DNA from: Porphyromonas catoniae ATCC 51270
GTDB taxonomy: Bacteria > Bacteroidota > Bacteroidia > Bacteroidales > Porphyromonadaceae
Assembly (NCBI RefSeq): GCF_000565015.1
Contig: NZ_JDFF01000018.1
Span: forward strand, 1 to 64,000
Direction of reading: 5' to 3'
Length of the DNA stretch: 64,000 nucleotides
This document shows, in pieces, positions 19,767 through 28,551 of the stretch (position 1 is the first letter of the stretch; each line of letters starts with the position of its first letter). A program made the position numbers and the translations under genes. The notes under the pieces are model-generated. The model was given only the letters and a program-made list of their open reading frames with translations, ran no database searches and was not told the DNA's origin.

Positions 19767-20558
19767 ATGTCGCATACAAATATTAGCCCACTGGCCTCCG
19801 TACACCCAGAGGCTAAGATTGCTGAGGGTGTCGTAGTACACCCCTTTGCCCTCATCGAGGAGAATACCGAAATCGGTGAAGGCTGTATCATCGAGAGCCA
19901 CGCTGTAATTAAGAGCGGGGCACGACTAGGGAAGTACTGTCATATCCACTCAGGAGCTGTGATAGCTGGCATCCCACAGGACCTAAAGTTCGCCGGAGAA
20001 GAGAGTATCGCCATCGTAGGGGACCACACGATGGTTCGTGAATGTGCTACTATTAACCGTGGGACAGCCTCCCGTGGGCGCACGATCGTTGGTAGCCATT
20101 GTCTCTTGATGGCCTACTCACACGTGGCGCACGACTGCGTCCTTGGGGACCACGTCATCCTAGGGAATGCTACCCAGGTAGCTGGAGAGGTAGAGATTGA
20201 CGACTACGCTATCCTCAGTGGTGGGTCGCTCATTCATCAGTTCGTCCGCATCTCACAGCATGTCATGCTACAGGGTGGATCTAGGGTGAATAAGGACATT
20301 CCTCCCTACACGCTCATCGGGCGAGACCCGATTGTCTATTGCGGGATTAACATCGTTGGGCTTCGTCGCCGAGGCTTTACGAACGAGCAGATCTTCCGCA
20401 TCAACGATATTTACCGTACCCTCTATCAGCGTGGGCTGAACAATACGGAGGCATTCAAGGCCATCGAAGAGGAGATCCCCGAGAGCTATGAGCGACAGCT
20501 CATCCTTGACTTCATTCGCTCCTCAGAGCGAGGGATCGTCCGAGGGACCATGGACTAA
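19767..20558 (+). CDS. lpxA: UDP-N-acetylglucosamine acyltransferase
   Basis: This 263-aa hexapeptide-repeat enzyme catalyses the first acylation of lipid A synthesis. Repeats such as IGEGCIIESHAVIKSGA run through the first two thirds, and the catalytic histidine lies in LLMAYSHVAHDC. The C-terminal helical part contains NIVGLRRRGFT, typical of LpxA. It closes the lpxD-lpxC/fabZ-lpxA block, and a terminator candidate follows within 20 bp. Confidence 0.95.
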   Translation: MSHTNISPLASVHPEAKIAEGVVVHPFALIEENTEIGEGCIIESHAVIKSGARLGKYCHIHSGAVIAGIPQDLKFAGEESIAIVGDHTMVRECATINRGTASRGRTIVGSHCLLMAYSHVAHDCVLGDHVILGNATQVAGEVEIDDYAILSGGSLIHQFVRISQHVMLQGGSRVNKDIPPYTLIGRDPIVYCGINIVGLRRRGFTNEQIFRINDIYRTLYQRGLNNTEAFKAIEEEIPESYERQLILDFIRSSERGIVRGTMD

Positions 20559-20573
20559 CCTCTATCCATAAGA

Positions 20574-20627
20574 GAAGAGACCTATCACGGGTGCAAGGAT
20601 GCTCCTACGATGAGTCTCTTTTCTTTT
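20574..20627 (+). terminator. Terminator candidate after lpxA
   Basis: AAGAGAC (20575-20581) pairs with GTCTCTT (20614-20620), followed by TTCTTTT. The 32-nt loop is long and only weakly paired. Confidence 0.5.
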
Positions 20628-20674
20628 CCTTTATAGCTTGTGACTTCCCTGCTCCAAAGGGAGTCATTCTATCC

Positions 20675-20790
20675 CTCTAACAAGCCTCTTTCCTACCCTT
20701 GCATGGGGTATTTTGAGACCCATGCAAGGGTTTCCCTCGAAGTCCTTGCATGGCTCTGCCACAAACCCCTATAAGGATTTCCCTACCGCC
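20675..20790. repeat. Five-unit 23-bp repeat array, family C
   Basis: Units start at 20675, 20698, 20721, 20745 and 20768 (period 23, once 24). Units 2 and 4 carry CTTGCATGG, while unit 3 carries the reverse form CATGCAAGG and units 1, 3 and 5 share a TTTCCCT-like second half. Units 2 and 3 form a 12-bp perfect hairpin (20697-20708 with 20719-20730). Confidence 0.7.
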
Positions 20791-20872
20791 GCATAAAGGC
20801 ATTCACGAACCAAGGTAGGTATGTGTGGCGTAGAGCGCCCCTTCCTTCACCCAGCACGACCACTTAGTATTT

Positions 20873-22381
20873 ATGCAAAAGATCTATACGGGTAAGCAAC
20901 GAGATGACCTATACCGACTTGCCCAGCAGCATGATCACCTTTCACCCGAGGATCGTATAGAGCGAGCAGCCCGATCCTTCGAGCAGGAGTTTCGTCGTCT
21001 CTATCCCCCTACAGGGCATACCATATATGTCTTCGCAGGGGCAGGACGCTCTGGAGCCTATGCCCTAGGTATAGCCCGCTATCTCGCACAGCGTGGATAC
21101 ACCGTATGTTCGTACCTATTCTATCGTGAAGGGAAGCTCTCTGAGGAATGCGAGGCTGTACGAAAGAGCATTGCCGAGGAAGACCTTCGGCTGGAGGAGA
21201 TTTACACCGACTTCACTCCACCCCGTATCCAAACAGCAGATGTGCTGATAGATGGTCTCTTTGGGGCAGAGCTCTCCACTCCTCTCTTCGGTGGATACCT
21301 AGGCTTGGTAGACTTCCTCAACGCCTCTGGTGCCTCCATCGTGAGCATTGAGCTCCCTAGTGGACTCTTTGCAGAGGACAACTCTGGCAATGACCTCGAG
21401 CATGTCATCAAAGCCAAGTACACCATCGCCTTCGACAGCCCATACCTCGCCTTCTACTTCGAGGAGAATGAACCTTACGTAGGTGAATGGATCTACCTCC
21501 CTCAGGGTATTAGCCCTCGCACACAGGATAGCCTAGAGGTAAGCCATTACCAAGTAACGGATACCGCTCTAGAGGGTGTACTCAAGAGGCACACACGCTT
21601 TAGCCTCAACCACGAGCCAGGCAAGGTACTTTTCCTCACCAACCAGACAGGCAGTGCCGGTAAGACCCTCCTTGCTACCAAGGCTGCCCTCCACACGGGT
21701 TGCTCCGAGGTACATGCACTAGTACCCAGCGAAGAGGCTCTAGCACTGCAACTCGCTCTGCCCGAACTGACACTTCCCTCTGCACCAAAGGCCTCCGTAC
21801 TAGCCAATCTCAATACATACCAGACAATCGTCATAGGAGCAGGTTTTGGCCGTAGTGAGGAAGCAGCTGCTACCCTCAGAGAGCTACTCATTACCTCATC
21901 ACGCCCTTTGCTCCTCTCAGGCGATGGACTCCAGATACTGAGCAGGGAGCGGTCTCTCCTAGAGCGTATTCCCGTAGATAGTATACTCCTCTTGAGCCCC
22001 AGCGAATTTGACTCACTCACCACGGCACACCGTAGTGATGCCGAGCGGCTAGATCGTGCGCTAGAGCTGGCTGAGCGACTCGATATATACATCGTACTCA
22101 GGGGTGCATACACAGCGATCTGCCTCCCTAGTGGAGTGACCTTCTTCGACGTGGCAGGCAATAGTGGACTACGCTCTACGGGCTGTACAGAAGTCCTCCT
22201 TGGGGTCATCGCTGGACTCTTGGGTGATGGCTATAAGTCTGTTACAGCGGCCACACTTGGGGTGCATCTCTGTGCGCTGGCGGCAGAGCTCTACGCTGGG
22301 CGTTACTCAGAGCGTAGCCTCACGGCCACAGAGCTCATTGATCAGCTGAGCAGTGCCTACCGCCAGCTCGAGGCCCATTAG
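20873..22381 (+). CDS. Nnr-like NAD(P)HX epimerase/dehydratase homologue with degenerate active sites
   Basis: This 502-aa protein has the two-domain layout of Nnr, which repairs damaged NAD(P)H: a YjeF_N epimerase domain (about 1-215) and an ADP-dependent dehydratase domain (about 235-502). The fold-level sequence is recognisable (DGLFGAELSTPL, ELPSGLFAEDN, LRGAYTA), but key motifs are changed. The epimerase NNGGD motif is RSGAY, and its DxPSG aspartate is Glu. In the dehydratase, DADAL is SGDGL, the TPHPxE histidine is absent and GSGDVL is GCTEVL. It is probably no longer a normal Nnr enzyme; it might bind nucleotide only. A shared terminator separates it from convergent tadA. Confidence 0.75.
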   Translation: MQKIYTGKQRDDLYRLAQQHDHLSPEDRIERAARSFEQEFRRLYPPTGHTIYVFAGAGRSGAYALGIARYLAQRGYTVCSYLFYREGKLSEECEAVRKSIAEEDLRLEEIYTDFTPPRIQTADVLIDGLFGAELSTPLFGGYLGLVDFLNASGASIVSIELPSGLFAEDNSGNDLEHVIKAKYTIAFDSPYLAFYFEENEPYVGEWIYLPQGISPRTQDSLEVSHYQVTDTALEGVLKRHTRFSLNHEPGKVLFLTNQTGSAGKTLLATKAALHTGCSEVHALVPSEEALALQLALPELTLPSAPKASVLANLNTYQTIVIGAGFGRSEEAAATLRELLITSSRPLLLSGDGLQILSRERSLLERIPVDSILLLSPSEFDSLTTAHRSDAERLDRALELAERLDIYIVLRGAYTAICLPSGVTFFDVAGNSGLRSTGCTEVLLGVIAGLLGDGYKSVTAATLGVHLCALAAELYAGRYSERSLTATELIDQLSSAYRQLEAH

Positions 22382-22430
22382 CCTCACCCTCATTCGACAC
22401 TCCATCTACATCCCCTACGAGGGAAATATA

Positions 22431-22463
22431 AAGAGAGGCATTACCTTGGGTAATGCCTCTCTT
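22431..22463. terminator. Bidirectional terminator between the Nnr-like gene and tadA
   Basis: A perfect 15-bp stem (22431-22445 with 22449-22463) with a 3-nt loop lies between two convergent genes. Neither side has a long T-run. Confidence 0.65.
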
Positions 22464-22567
22464 AGCTTCTCCTTACAGAAGATATCCATAAGCCTAATAC
22501 ACATATTTATCCTCTGCTCCAGAGACTCTGCCCTTAAAGTGTATTTCACCTTTGAGCCATGCCCCTC

Positions 22568-23029
22568 TTACCGTCGGGATGCAAAAAAGCTCTGCATCAG
22601 CTCACGAGCCTCTACCTCGAGTAGTCCACCCTCTACACGGATGGCTTTAGGGAAGAGTGAAGGAGCATGACATGAGTAGCCAAACTTCTCCTCCTTCGCT
22701 CCATAGACGATCCGCCCAACACGAGACCAAAAGAGAGCCCCAGCACACATCGTACAGGGCTCTACCGTGACATAGAGCGTACAGCCACTAGAGAGAAACT
22801 TCCCTCCGAGGGACTGTGTGGCAGATGTGATGGCTAGGACTTCAGCATGTGCTGTCGGATCAAGTAGTCGCTCTACCTCGTTATGCGCTCGGGCGATGAT
22901 ACGACCTTCGCATACAATCACCGCTCCGATAGGTATCTCTCCTTCATCGAAGGCTACACGGGCCTCCGCCAAAGCAGCTCGCATGAAGTACTCATCATCT
23001 CGTGTGAAAACTCCACTCATAGGGACCAA
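22568..23029 (-). CDS. tadA: tRNA-specific adenosine deaminase
   Basis: This 153-aa zinc deaminase converts adenosine 34 of tRNA-Arg(ACG) to inosine. The zinc ligands and catalytic glutamate are in TAHAEVLAI and VEPCTMCAGAL, the order expected for the CDA fold. Length is normal for TadA; guanine deaminase is an alternative in this fold, but the PCTMCAGA pattern favours TadA. It is the last gene of the minus-strand proS cluster, separated from the preceding small gene by 174 bp. Confidence 0.9.
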   Translation of the reverse strand: MVPMSGVFTRDDEYFMRAALAEARVAFDEGEIPIGAVIVCEGRIIARAHNEVERLLDPTAHAEVLAITSATQSLGGKFLSSGCTLYVTVEPCTMCAGALFWSRVGRIVYGAKEEKFGYSCHAPSLFPKAIRVEGGLLEVEARELMQSFFASRR

Positions 23030-23203
23030 AGGATGGGGATTAGTTATTAAATTGGCTTGGCTTTAAGCATCAGTAGGGATAGGCATGCATGCTCCTTGGA
23101 TTTGGGCTAGCTCCCCCAGCAGTGTGATGGCATGACCTTTATGGAGAGTATTCCTACTTTGGTATAGAGCGTGTTTTTACTTATCTACAATGGGTATTGC
23201 CTC

Positions 23204-23431
23204 TTAGCGCATCTCGTCTTCCTCAAAGAGCATGGGGCTATTGCGCTCATTCTCACGTAGCACCTCGGCCATGATTACCGAGCGTATCCAACTGGAGCGA
23301 TTATGGATGTGTTGCCCTTCGCAGTGATCAAGGATCGCCTTATACTCACGATCGTTGAGCAAGATGTTTAGGCTATGTGTCCGCTTATTTGTGGTGGAGA
23401 CGGAGCGTAAGGAGGGTAGCTTCTTAGCCAT
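23204..23431 (-). CDS. Small RHH-like protein of unknown function
   Basis: This 75-aa protein begins MAKKLPSLRS and has a basic N-terminus followed by SLNILLNDREYKAILDHC and NRSSWIRSVIMAEVLRENE, a strand-helix-helix arrangement like ribbon-helix-helix DNA-binding proteins and MobC-type relaxosome accessory proteins. I choose the start at 23431 because upstream codons in the same frame overlap the preceding kinase gene and do not look conserved. It lies 22 bp after that gene and is probably co-transcribed. The regulatory role is a structural guess only. Confidence 0.55.
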   Translation of the reverse strand: MAKKLPSLRSVSTTNKRTHSLNILLNDREYKAILDHCEGQHIHNRSSWIRSVIMAEVLRENERNSPMLFEEDEMR

Positions 23432-23453
23432 AAACGTATGAAGCGAAGAGCGA

Positions 23454-24338
23454 TTAGGCTGGGACAATAACCTGCAGAGACTTGGGCAGAAGACGGACAT
23501 GCACCTTGGTGCCAAGATCCAAAGGCTCACCATCAATGTGCACAGGACCTGAATGTCCTCGCTCAATAATTATCTCCGTGGCTTGCAGCGTCTCGTAGTA
23601 TTTATTTCCACCAAGACGCTTACGCATCAAGTCTCCAAGTACAAGGGGGGCATCCAGCGTACCGAATGGGCGGATAAGCGCAAGATCCAATAAGCCATCG
23701 GAGAGGTCGGCCTCAGGAGCAATGTAGGCATTATTCCCATACTGCGAGGCATTAGCCACAACGATGACGAAAGCCTCCGTATCAAAGGGCTCCAAATCTG
23801 ACTCTCCAAAGGATACGTGGTAGGTATTAGGCTGAAAGACTCGGTACTGCTCGATCATCGTCTTCAGATAGGTCATAGGGCCTCGCGTACCAGCCTCTGC
23901 AAAGTGCTTGCTTACCGCTGCATCAAACCCCATCCCACAGGTACAGAAGAAGGGGATATCATTCACCTCACAACTGTCGATCGAGATACGACGCCCCGTG
24001 GCAAGAGCCTTGATCGCCTTCTCGGTAGACACGGGCATACCCACAGCACGAGCAAGTCCATTGCCTGAGCCCTTCGGTATAATAGCTAGTGCTGTCTGAG
24101 TACAGCGCAACGCACGTGCGACCTCGTTCACTGTACCATCACCACCTACGGCTATGACGTGATCATAGCCCTCGCTAGCTGCTCGACGAGCGAGCTCGTA
24201 GCCATGTCCAGCCTCCTTGGTGTAGGTGAGGAAGAGCTCATAGGGGAGGTCGGAGTAGGCACGTCCGAGGAGCTCGGGCAGGCTCTTCTTGGAGCCTGTG
24301 CCCGAGATAGGGTTGATGATGGCCAGTGCCTTCTTCAT
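23454..24338 (-). CDS. Diacylglycerol kinase-family lipid kinase (YegS/DagK type)
   Basis: This 294-aa cytosolic or peripheral membrane kinase should phosphorylate a lipid such as diacylglycerol. The N-terminal [11 protein letters not shown], the nucleotide-binding [14 protein letters not shown] and [11 protein letters not shown] are the conserved motifs, and the C-terminal half has the substrate-pocket pattern around [12 protein letters not shown]. The substrate cannot be read; sphingolipid bases are also possible since many Bacteroidota make sphingolipids. Its start overlaps the queF stop by 4 bp, indicating translational coupling. Confidence 0.85.
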   Translation of the reverse strand: MKKALAIINPISGTGSKKSLPELLGRAYSDLPYELFLTYTKEAGHGYELARRAASEGYDHVIAVGGDGTVNEVARALRCTQTALAIIPKGSGNGLARAVGMPVSTEKAIKALATGRRISIDSCEVNDIPFFCTCGMGFDAAVSKHFAEAGTRGPMTYLKTMIEQYRVFQPNTYHVSFGESDLEPFDTEAFVIVVANASQYGNNAYIAPEADLSDGLLDLALIRPFGTLDAPLVLGDLMRKRLGGNKYYETLQATEIIIERGHSGPVHIDGEPLDLGTKVHVRLLPKSLQVIVPA

Positions 24339-24805
24339 CGTACGGGGTAGGAGGCTAGGCGTTGGCTTGCGAGCTCCTCGTACTTAGTGCCGGGGCGACC
24401 ATAGTTGCAGAAGGGAAGGATGCTGATGCCTCCTCGTGGGGTGAAGTCCCCAAGGACCTCGATGTAGCGAGGGTTCATCAGCTCGATGAGGTCCTTCATG
24501 ATGATATTCACACAGTCCTCGTGGAAGGCACCGTGATTGCGGAAGCTGAAGAGGTAGAGCTTGAGGCTCTTGCTCTCGACCATCTTCACATCGGGGATGT
24601 AGCTGATGTGTATGGTCGCATAGTCGGGCTGTCCGGTGATGGGGCAGAGGCTGGTGAACTCAGGGCAGTGGAAGCGCACCCAGTAGTCATTGCCCTGATG
24701 CTTGTTGGTGAAGGCCTCGAGCACCTCGGGGGCATAGTCCTGTCGGTACTCGGTCTTGCGCCCGAGGATGGAGAGTTCGTTCTCGCCGTCTCTGATACTT
24801 GCCAT
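24335..24805 (-). CDS. queF: NADPH-dependent 7-cyano-7-deazaguanine reductase
   Basis: This 156-aa enzyme reduces preQ0 to preQ1 in queuosine synthesis, forming a thioimide with the catalytic cysteine, here C54 in [12 protein letters not shown]. The NADPH-binding QueF motif [16 protein letters not shown] is at residues 78-92. Length matches the short unimodular QueF class. It is placed between proS (28-bp gap) and the lipid kinase (4-bp overlap). queE of the same pathway lies far away at 49963-50556. Confidence 0.95.
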   Translation of the reverse strand: MASIRDGENELSILGRKTEYRQDYAPEVLEAFTNKHQGNDYWVRFHCPEFTSLCPITGQPDYATIHISYIPDVKMVESKSLKLYLFSFRNHGAFHEDCVNIIMKDLIELMNPRYIEVLGDFTPRGGISILPFCNYGRPGTKYEELASQRLASYPVR

Positions 24806-24833
24806 AGTGATCTAAATAGGTCTAGGGAGGTGA

Positions 24834-26312
24834 TTAGTAAGCACGGGCGAAGAGGACACGCTGGGCAGAGGGACGTCCAGTGACCATACACTTGCCTGGG
24901 GTCTTGTCGCCGAGGAGAGGGATACAGCGGATGGTGGCCTTGGTCTCTGCCTTGATCTTCTCCTCCGTCTCGGGCGTACCATCCCAATGGGCGAGGATGA
25001 AGCCACCCTCCTCGATCTTCTCCTTGAACTCCTCGTAGCTGTCTACCGTGATCGTATGCTGCTCTCTATAGTCGAGCGCCTTCTGGTAGATATTGGCTTG
25101 GATGTCCTCTAGGAGCTGAGCGACATGGTCTGCAATCCCTTCGTAGGGAAGGGTCTCCTTGGTGAGGGTATCACGGCGGGCGACCTCGATCGTACCCTGC
25201 TCCATGTCACGTCCACCGAGGGCGAGACGTACGGGTACCCCCTTGAGTTCATATTCGGAGAACTTCCAGCCGGGCTTCTTATTATCGGCATCGTCGTAGC
25301 GCACGCTGATACCACGGCTCTTGAGCTCACTGAGCAGAGGCTGGATATAGCGGGTGATCTCATCACGCTGCTCTAGGCTCTTGTAGATGGGGATAATGAC
25401 GACCTGATAGGGAGCGAGCTTAGGAGGTAGGACTAGACCGTTGTCATCCGAGTGGCTCATGATGAGCGCACCCATGAGGCGGGTAGATACCCCCCAGGAG
25501 GTAGCCCAGACGAGTTCCTGCTGTCCCTCCTTGTTGGTGAAGGTGACATCAAAGGCCTTGGCGAAGTTCTGCCCGAGGAAGTGTGACGTCCCACTCTGTA
25601 GTGCCTTGCCATCCTGCATCAGGGCCTCGATGGTATAGGTCTCTACGGCTCCGGCGAAGCGTTCGTTGGCGCTCTTTACCCCGACGTGCACGGGTACCGC
25701 CATATAGTTGCGAGCGAAGTCCGCATAGACATTCACCATACGCATCGCTTCCTCCTCAGCCTCGGCCTGGGTAGCATGTGCCGTATGCCCCTCCTGCCAG
25801 AGGAACTCTGCTGTGCGTAGGAAGAGACGGGTACGCATCTCCCAGCGTACGACGTTCGCCCACTGATTACATAGGATAGGGAGGTCACGCCAGGACTGGA
25901 TCCAGCCCTTGTAGGTATTCCAGATGATGGTCTCCGAGGTAGGACGCACGATGAGCTCCTCCTCTAGTCGAGCCTCGGGATCGACGACGACACCCCCATC
26001 GGGGCTGGTCTTCAGGCGGTAGTGGGTCACGACAGCGCACTCCTTGGCGAAGCCCTCGACGTGGTCGGCTTCACGGCTTAGGAAGCTCTTAGGGATAAAG
26101 AGCGGGAAGTAAGCGTTAGAGTGTCCCGTCTCCTTAAACATATCATCCAGCTGACGCTGCATCTTCTCCCATATAGCATAGCCATAGGGCTTGATGACCA
26201 TACAGCCACGCACCGCTGAGCTCTCGGCTAGATCAGCCTTAATCACTAGGTCTTGATACCACTGCGAGTAGTCCACACTGCGAGGTGTAAGCTCCTTGAG
26301 TTCCTTTGCCAT
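24834..26312 (-). CDS. proS: Prolyl-tRNA synthetase
   Basis: This 492-aa class II synthetase attaches proline to tRNA-Pro. Class II motif 2 is seen around [23 protein letters not shown] and motif 3 near the middle of the chain; the C-terminal anticodon-binding domain ends in a tyrosine (ARAY), as in the short eukaryote/archaeon-like ProS type. That type lacks the editing insertion of E. coli ProS. The reading frame stays open to 26411, but a promoter -7 box at 26351-26358 and the family start [11 protein letters not shown] place translation at 26312. Confidence 0.93.
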   Translation of the reverse strand: MAKELKELTPRSVDYSQWYQDLVIKADLAESSAVRGCMVIKPYGYAIWEKMQRQLDDMFKETGHSNAYFPLFIPKSFLSREADHVEGFAKECAVVTHYRLKTSPDGGVVVDPEARLEEELIVRPTSETIIWNTYKGWIQSWRDLPILCNQWANVVRWEMRTRLFLRTAEFLWQEGHTAHATQAEAEEEAMRMVNVYADFARNYMAVPVHVGVKSANERFAGAVETYTIEALMQDGKALQSGTSHFLGQNFAKAFDVTFTNKEGQQELVWATSWGVSTRLMGALIMSHSDDNGLVLPPKLAPYQVVIIPIYKSLEQRDEITRYIQPLLSELKSRGISVRYDDADNKKPGWKFSEYELKGVPVRLALGGRDMEQGTIEVARRDTLTKETLPYEGIADHVAQLLEDIQANIYQKALDYREQHTITVDSYEEFKEKIEEGGFILAHWDGTPETEEKIKAETKATIRCIPLLGDKTPGKCMVTGRPSAQRVLFARAY

Positions 26313-26350
26313 TATTGTTTTAGGTGTCTTATCTATGTTACTTTGAGGCA

Positions 26351-26358
26351 CAAAGGTA
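26351..26358 (-). promoter_or_regulatory. -7 box for the proS-queF cluster
   Basis: TACCTTTG on the minus strand, 39 bp before the chosen proS start. Confidence 0.5.
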
Positions 26359-26487
26359 CAAAAAGAAAAGGGGATAAAGGGAGGAGAGAAGCGATTAACT
26401 TCTCTGGCCATATGGTGCCACTTCCCGAAAAAGAAAAGACGTCAGTCACACGATGGTAACTGACGTCTCTAAATAAGTGAATGATTG

Positions 26488-26562
26488 TGGGCCCAATAGG
26501 ATTCGAACCTATGACCCCCTGCTTGTAAGGCAGGTGCTCTAAACCAGCTGAGCTATAGGCCC
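26488..26562 (-). tRNA. tRNA-Val (anticodon UAC)
   Basis: The 75-nt cloverleaf has a 7-bp acceptor stem GGGCCTA/TGGGCCC with one G-U pair, D-arm GCTC..GAGC, anticodon stem CCTGC/GCAGG enclosing the loop CTTACAA (anticodon TAC), and the T-arm ATAGGTTCGAATCCTAT. The discriminator base is A and CCA is not encoded. A promoter with both boxes lies about 45 bp upstream. Confidence 0.97.
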
Positions 26563-26604
26563 TGAGATTGGCTTTACAAACACTCCTTTTTGTGATTTGC
26601 TCGG

Positions 26605-26636
26605 CAAAGGTACAAAGAAAATCCTTTCACTCCAAA
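26605..26636 (-). promoter_or_regulatory. tRNA-Val promoter
   Basis: TTTG (26633-26636) and TAccTTTG (26605-26612) on the minus strand are 20 bp apart, a near-consensus Bacteroidota promoter 43 bp before the tRNA. Confidence 0.7.
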
Positions 26637-26806
26637 CGCTGATTTGGCTTGTTCGCTTTGCCTATTCCTTCATCCTAGAGGTACCCCCATCCAAAGATTC
26701 CAAGGCTCTACCCTCCCATGCGTGAGCAAATAACGAGGCTCGCACAACCAAACGCAACACCCTTAAAACAAGCTATTTACAACGACGAAAACAAGTGGCA
26801 TCAACT

Positions 26807-26913
26807 AGTTATAGTAACTCGTTGCAACGAGTTGTGGTAAGTCGCTTCGAAGAGTTATAGTAAGTCGTCGTAACGAGTTACCACAACTCGTCATAGCGAC
26901 TTATGGTAACTCA
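26807..26913. repeat. Five-unit 23-bp palindromic repeat array, family A (copy A2)
   Basis: Units start at 26807, 26830, 26853, 26876 and 26899 at exactly 23 bp. Cores vary (TAGTTATAGTAACTC, GAGTTGTGGTAAGTC, GAGTTACCACAACTC) but keep the dyad symmetry and the 8-bp linkers. This copy is the most diverged of the four. Confidence 0.85.
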
Positions 26914-26998
26914 TTAATGCCCTTCGCAAATCCCTTTAGATAGGTTCTTTCTAGAGCATAAAAAGGGATATTAAAACTAGAGAAGGTAAGTATCCAAT

Positions 26999-28435
26999 CT
27001 AATCAATGAGGGTATCTGGGTAGTTAAGGAGGTAGACCCGTTTAGTCGCTCGGGTAAGAGACGTGTAAAGCCAGCGGGCCATATTACGATCCAATGGTAG
27101 ATAACCTATCAGCCCGAGGTCAATGAAGACACATGACCATTGTCCGCCTTGTGCCTTATGCGCCGTTGTGGCATAGCCATACTTCACCTCCAGTGCCCCC
27201 CAAAACCGGTCTCGGCGGATGGCCTTGCGACGCTCTTGGACAGAGGTAATGTCTGCATAGCTCTCAGCAATAGCATTGAAGAGCTCCTGCCGCTTCTCTC
27301 CGCTACGCTGTGTCTCAGGCTCTGTGAGCGAACTAAGGAGAAGACACACCTCAAGCTCATCATCTCGATCAGGCAGGTAAATCGTGGCATCAACGAAGTC
27401 AAGCCCATACTCATGATAATAACTATGCAGGCGGACAACCTCTATGAGTTCTCCATTAGCTATGAAGTCTGAGTGGTCAGTGCGCTTGGTATAGTGGTAG
27501 TTGTTTCGAGCGACAATCAGCCGTTCACCTCGTACAATGACGTCTTCATAGTAGAAGATATTGCTTCGTACAGCCTGATTCAGCTCTAGGGCCCGCTTGT
27601 TAGATGGACAGATAAGGAGACATTCCTCCTCGCCGTACTTTCGATAGGCCTCTTCAATGGTCTCCATGAGTAGACCTGATTCGACACAAAATATACCTCG
27701 CCAGTCCTCAACCTCGAGGTGTATTGGGAGCTCTTCGTCACTATCCTCCTCATCGGTTTCATCGATGAGTTCGCGTAGAGCCGTAGCGTTGTGCAAGATA
27801 CCCCCCTTCCTCTGTCGTACAATCTGTTTTAGGGTAGTCTCATAAATGGTCATACCGTAGCTAGAGGAGAGGACTTCGGGATTGAGCGCATCACTTAGGG
27901 GCGAGCCCACAGGGGGGAGCTGAGCTGTATCCCCTACGAGGATGAGTTTTGGCTCCTCAGTAGACCAGACATAGGCTAGGAGGTCATCGAGGAGATTCCC
28001 CGACCCAAACGGAGTCATCTCACCACTCTCCCCCGTAATCATAGAGGCTTCATCCACGATAAAGAGTGTGGGGGATTTAGAGGACGATGTAGCCAGCTGG
28101 AAGTTCCCTCCCTCCTCTTGCATTGCACGCGTTGCACGATAGATTGTTCGGTGGATCGTCGTAGCTTGATAGCCTACCGTTGCCGTCAGTACCTTGGCCG
28201 CCCTTCCCGTAGAGGCCATCAGCTCTACCCGAAGCCCTGTACGAAGAGCTGCCTCGGTAATGGAACGAAGGAGATAGGTCTTCCCCGTCCCCGCATAGCC
28301 ACGAAGCAAAAAAAGAGCATAGGGAGAGGGCTCCTCAAGATAGTCGACAAGGGTATGTATAGCTAAGGTTTGATCTTCTGTAAGCGTCTCTGACCGAGTC
28401 TCAAGGAGAACACGAGTAAGCTCGTTGTACGGCAT
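26999..28435 (-). CDS. RecD-like superfamily 1 DNA helicase
   Basis: This 478-aa protein is a stand-alone SF1B-type helicase without RecB or RecC partners nearby. Walker A is RGYAGTGKTYLLRSI near residue 45 and the DEAD-type Walker B is FIVDEASMI; SF1 motif III is near LILVGDTAQLPPVGSP, and the C-terminal UvrD-like part has TTAHKAQGGQW and LYTSLTRATKRVYLL. It may act in DNA repair or replication-fork processing, as RecD2 or Pif1-like proteins do, but it is shorter than RecD2. It is transcribed alone. Confidence 0.85.
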   Translation of the reverse strand: MPYNELTRVLLETRSETLTEDQTLAIHTLVDYLEEPSPYALFLLRGYAGTGKTYLLRSITEAALRTGLRVELMASTGRAAKVLTATVGYQATTIHRTIYRATRAMQEEGGNFQLATSSSKSPTLFIVDEASMITGESGEMTPFGSGNLLDDLLAYVWSTEEPKLILVGDTAQLPPVGSPLSDALNPEVLSSSYGMTIYETTLKQIVRQRKGGILHNATALRELIDETDEEDSDEELPIHLEVEDWRGIFCVESGLLMETIEEAYRKYGEEECLLICPSNKRALELNQAVRSNIFYYEDVIVRGERLIVARNNYHYTKRTDHSDFIANGELIEVVRLHSYYHEYGLDFVDATIYLPDRDDELEVCLLLSSLTEPETQRSGEKRQELFNAIAESYADITSVQERRKAIRRDRFWGALEVKYGYATTAHKAQGGQWSCVFIDLGLIGYLPLDRNMARWLYTSLTRATKRVYLLNYPDTLID

Positions 28436-28457
28436 GTAATAATAATTTCTATCTTTG
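28426..28457 (+). promoter_or_regulatory. Promoter of the 28552-30615 gene cluster
   Basis: TTG (28426-28428) and TATCTTTG (28450-28457) are 21 bp apart on the plus strand, about 95 bp before the first gene. The -33 box overlaps the start of the divergent helicase gene. Confidence 0.65.
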
Positions 28458-28551
28458 TTGCTGTGAAGTTAGTGTTTTCGTGGCATATATGTCTCACGGG
28501 AGGGCTGGCGGACTTAATGAAGACGACTAATTAAAATACTACATAATAGCA

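Larger units (their letters stand above)
20559..20872. other. Intergenic region between lpxA and the Nnr-like gene
   Basis: This 314-bp stretch holds the lpxA terminator candidate and the family C repeat array. No promoter box is clear before the following gene. Confidence 0.6.
26563..26998. other. Intergenic region between the helicase gene and tRNA-Val
   Basis: This 436-bp stretch holds the tRNA promoter and the family A array A2. The remainder, about 26640-26800, shows nothing recognisable. Confidence 0.6.

Noticed and set aside
26313-26411. N-terminal extension of proS
   Set aside because: Upstream of or overlapping the -7 box and not like the family start.
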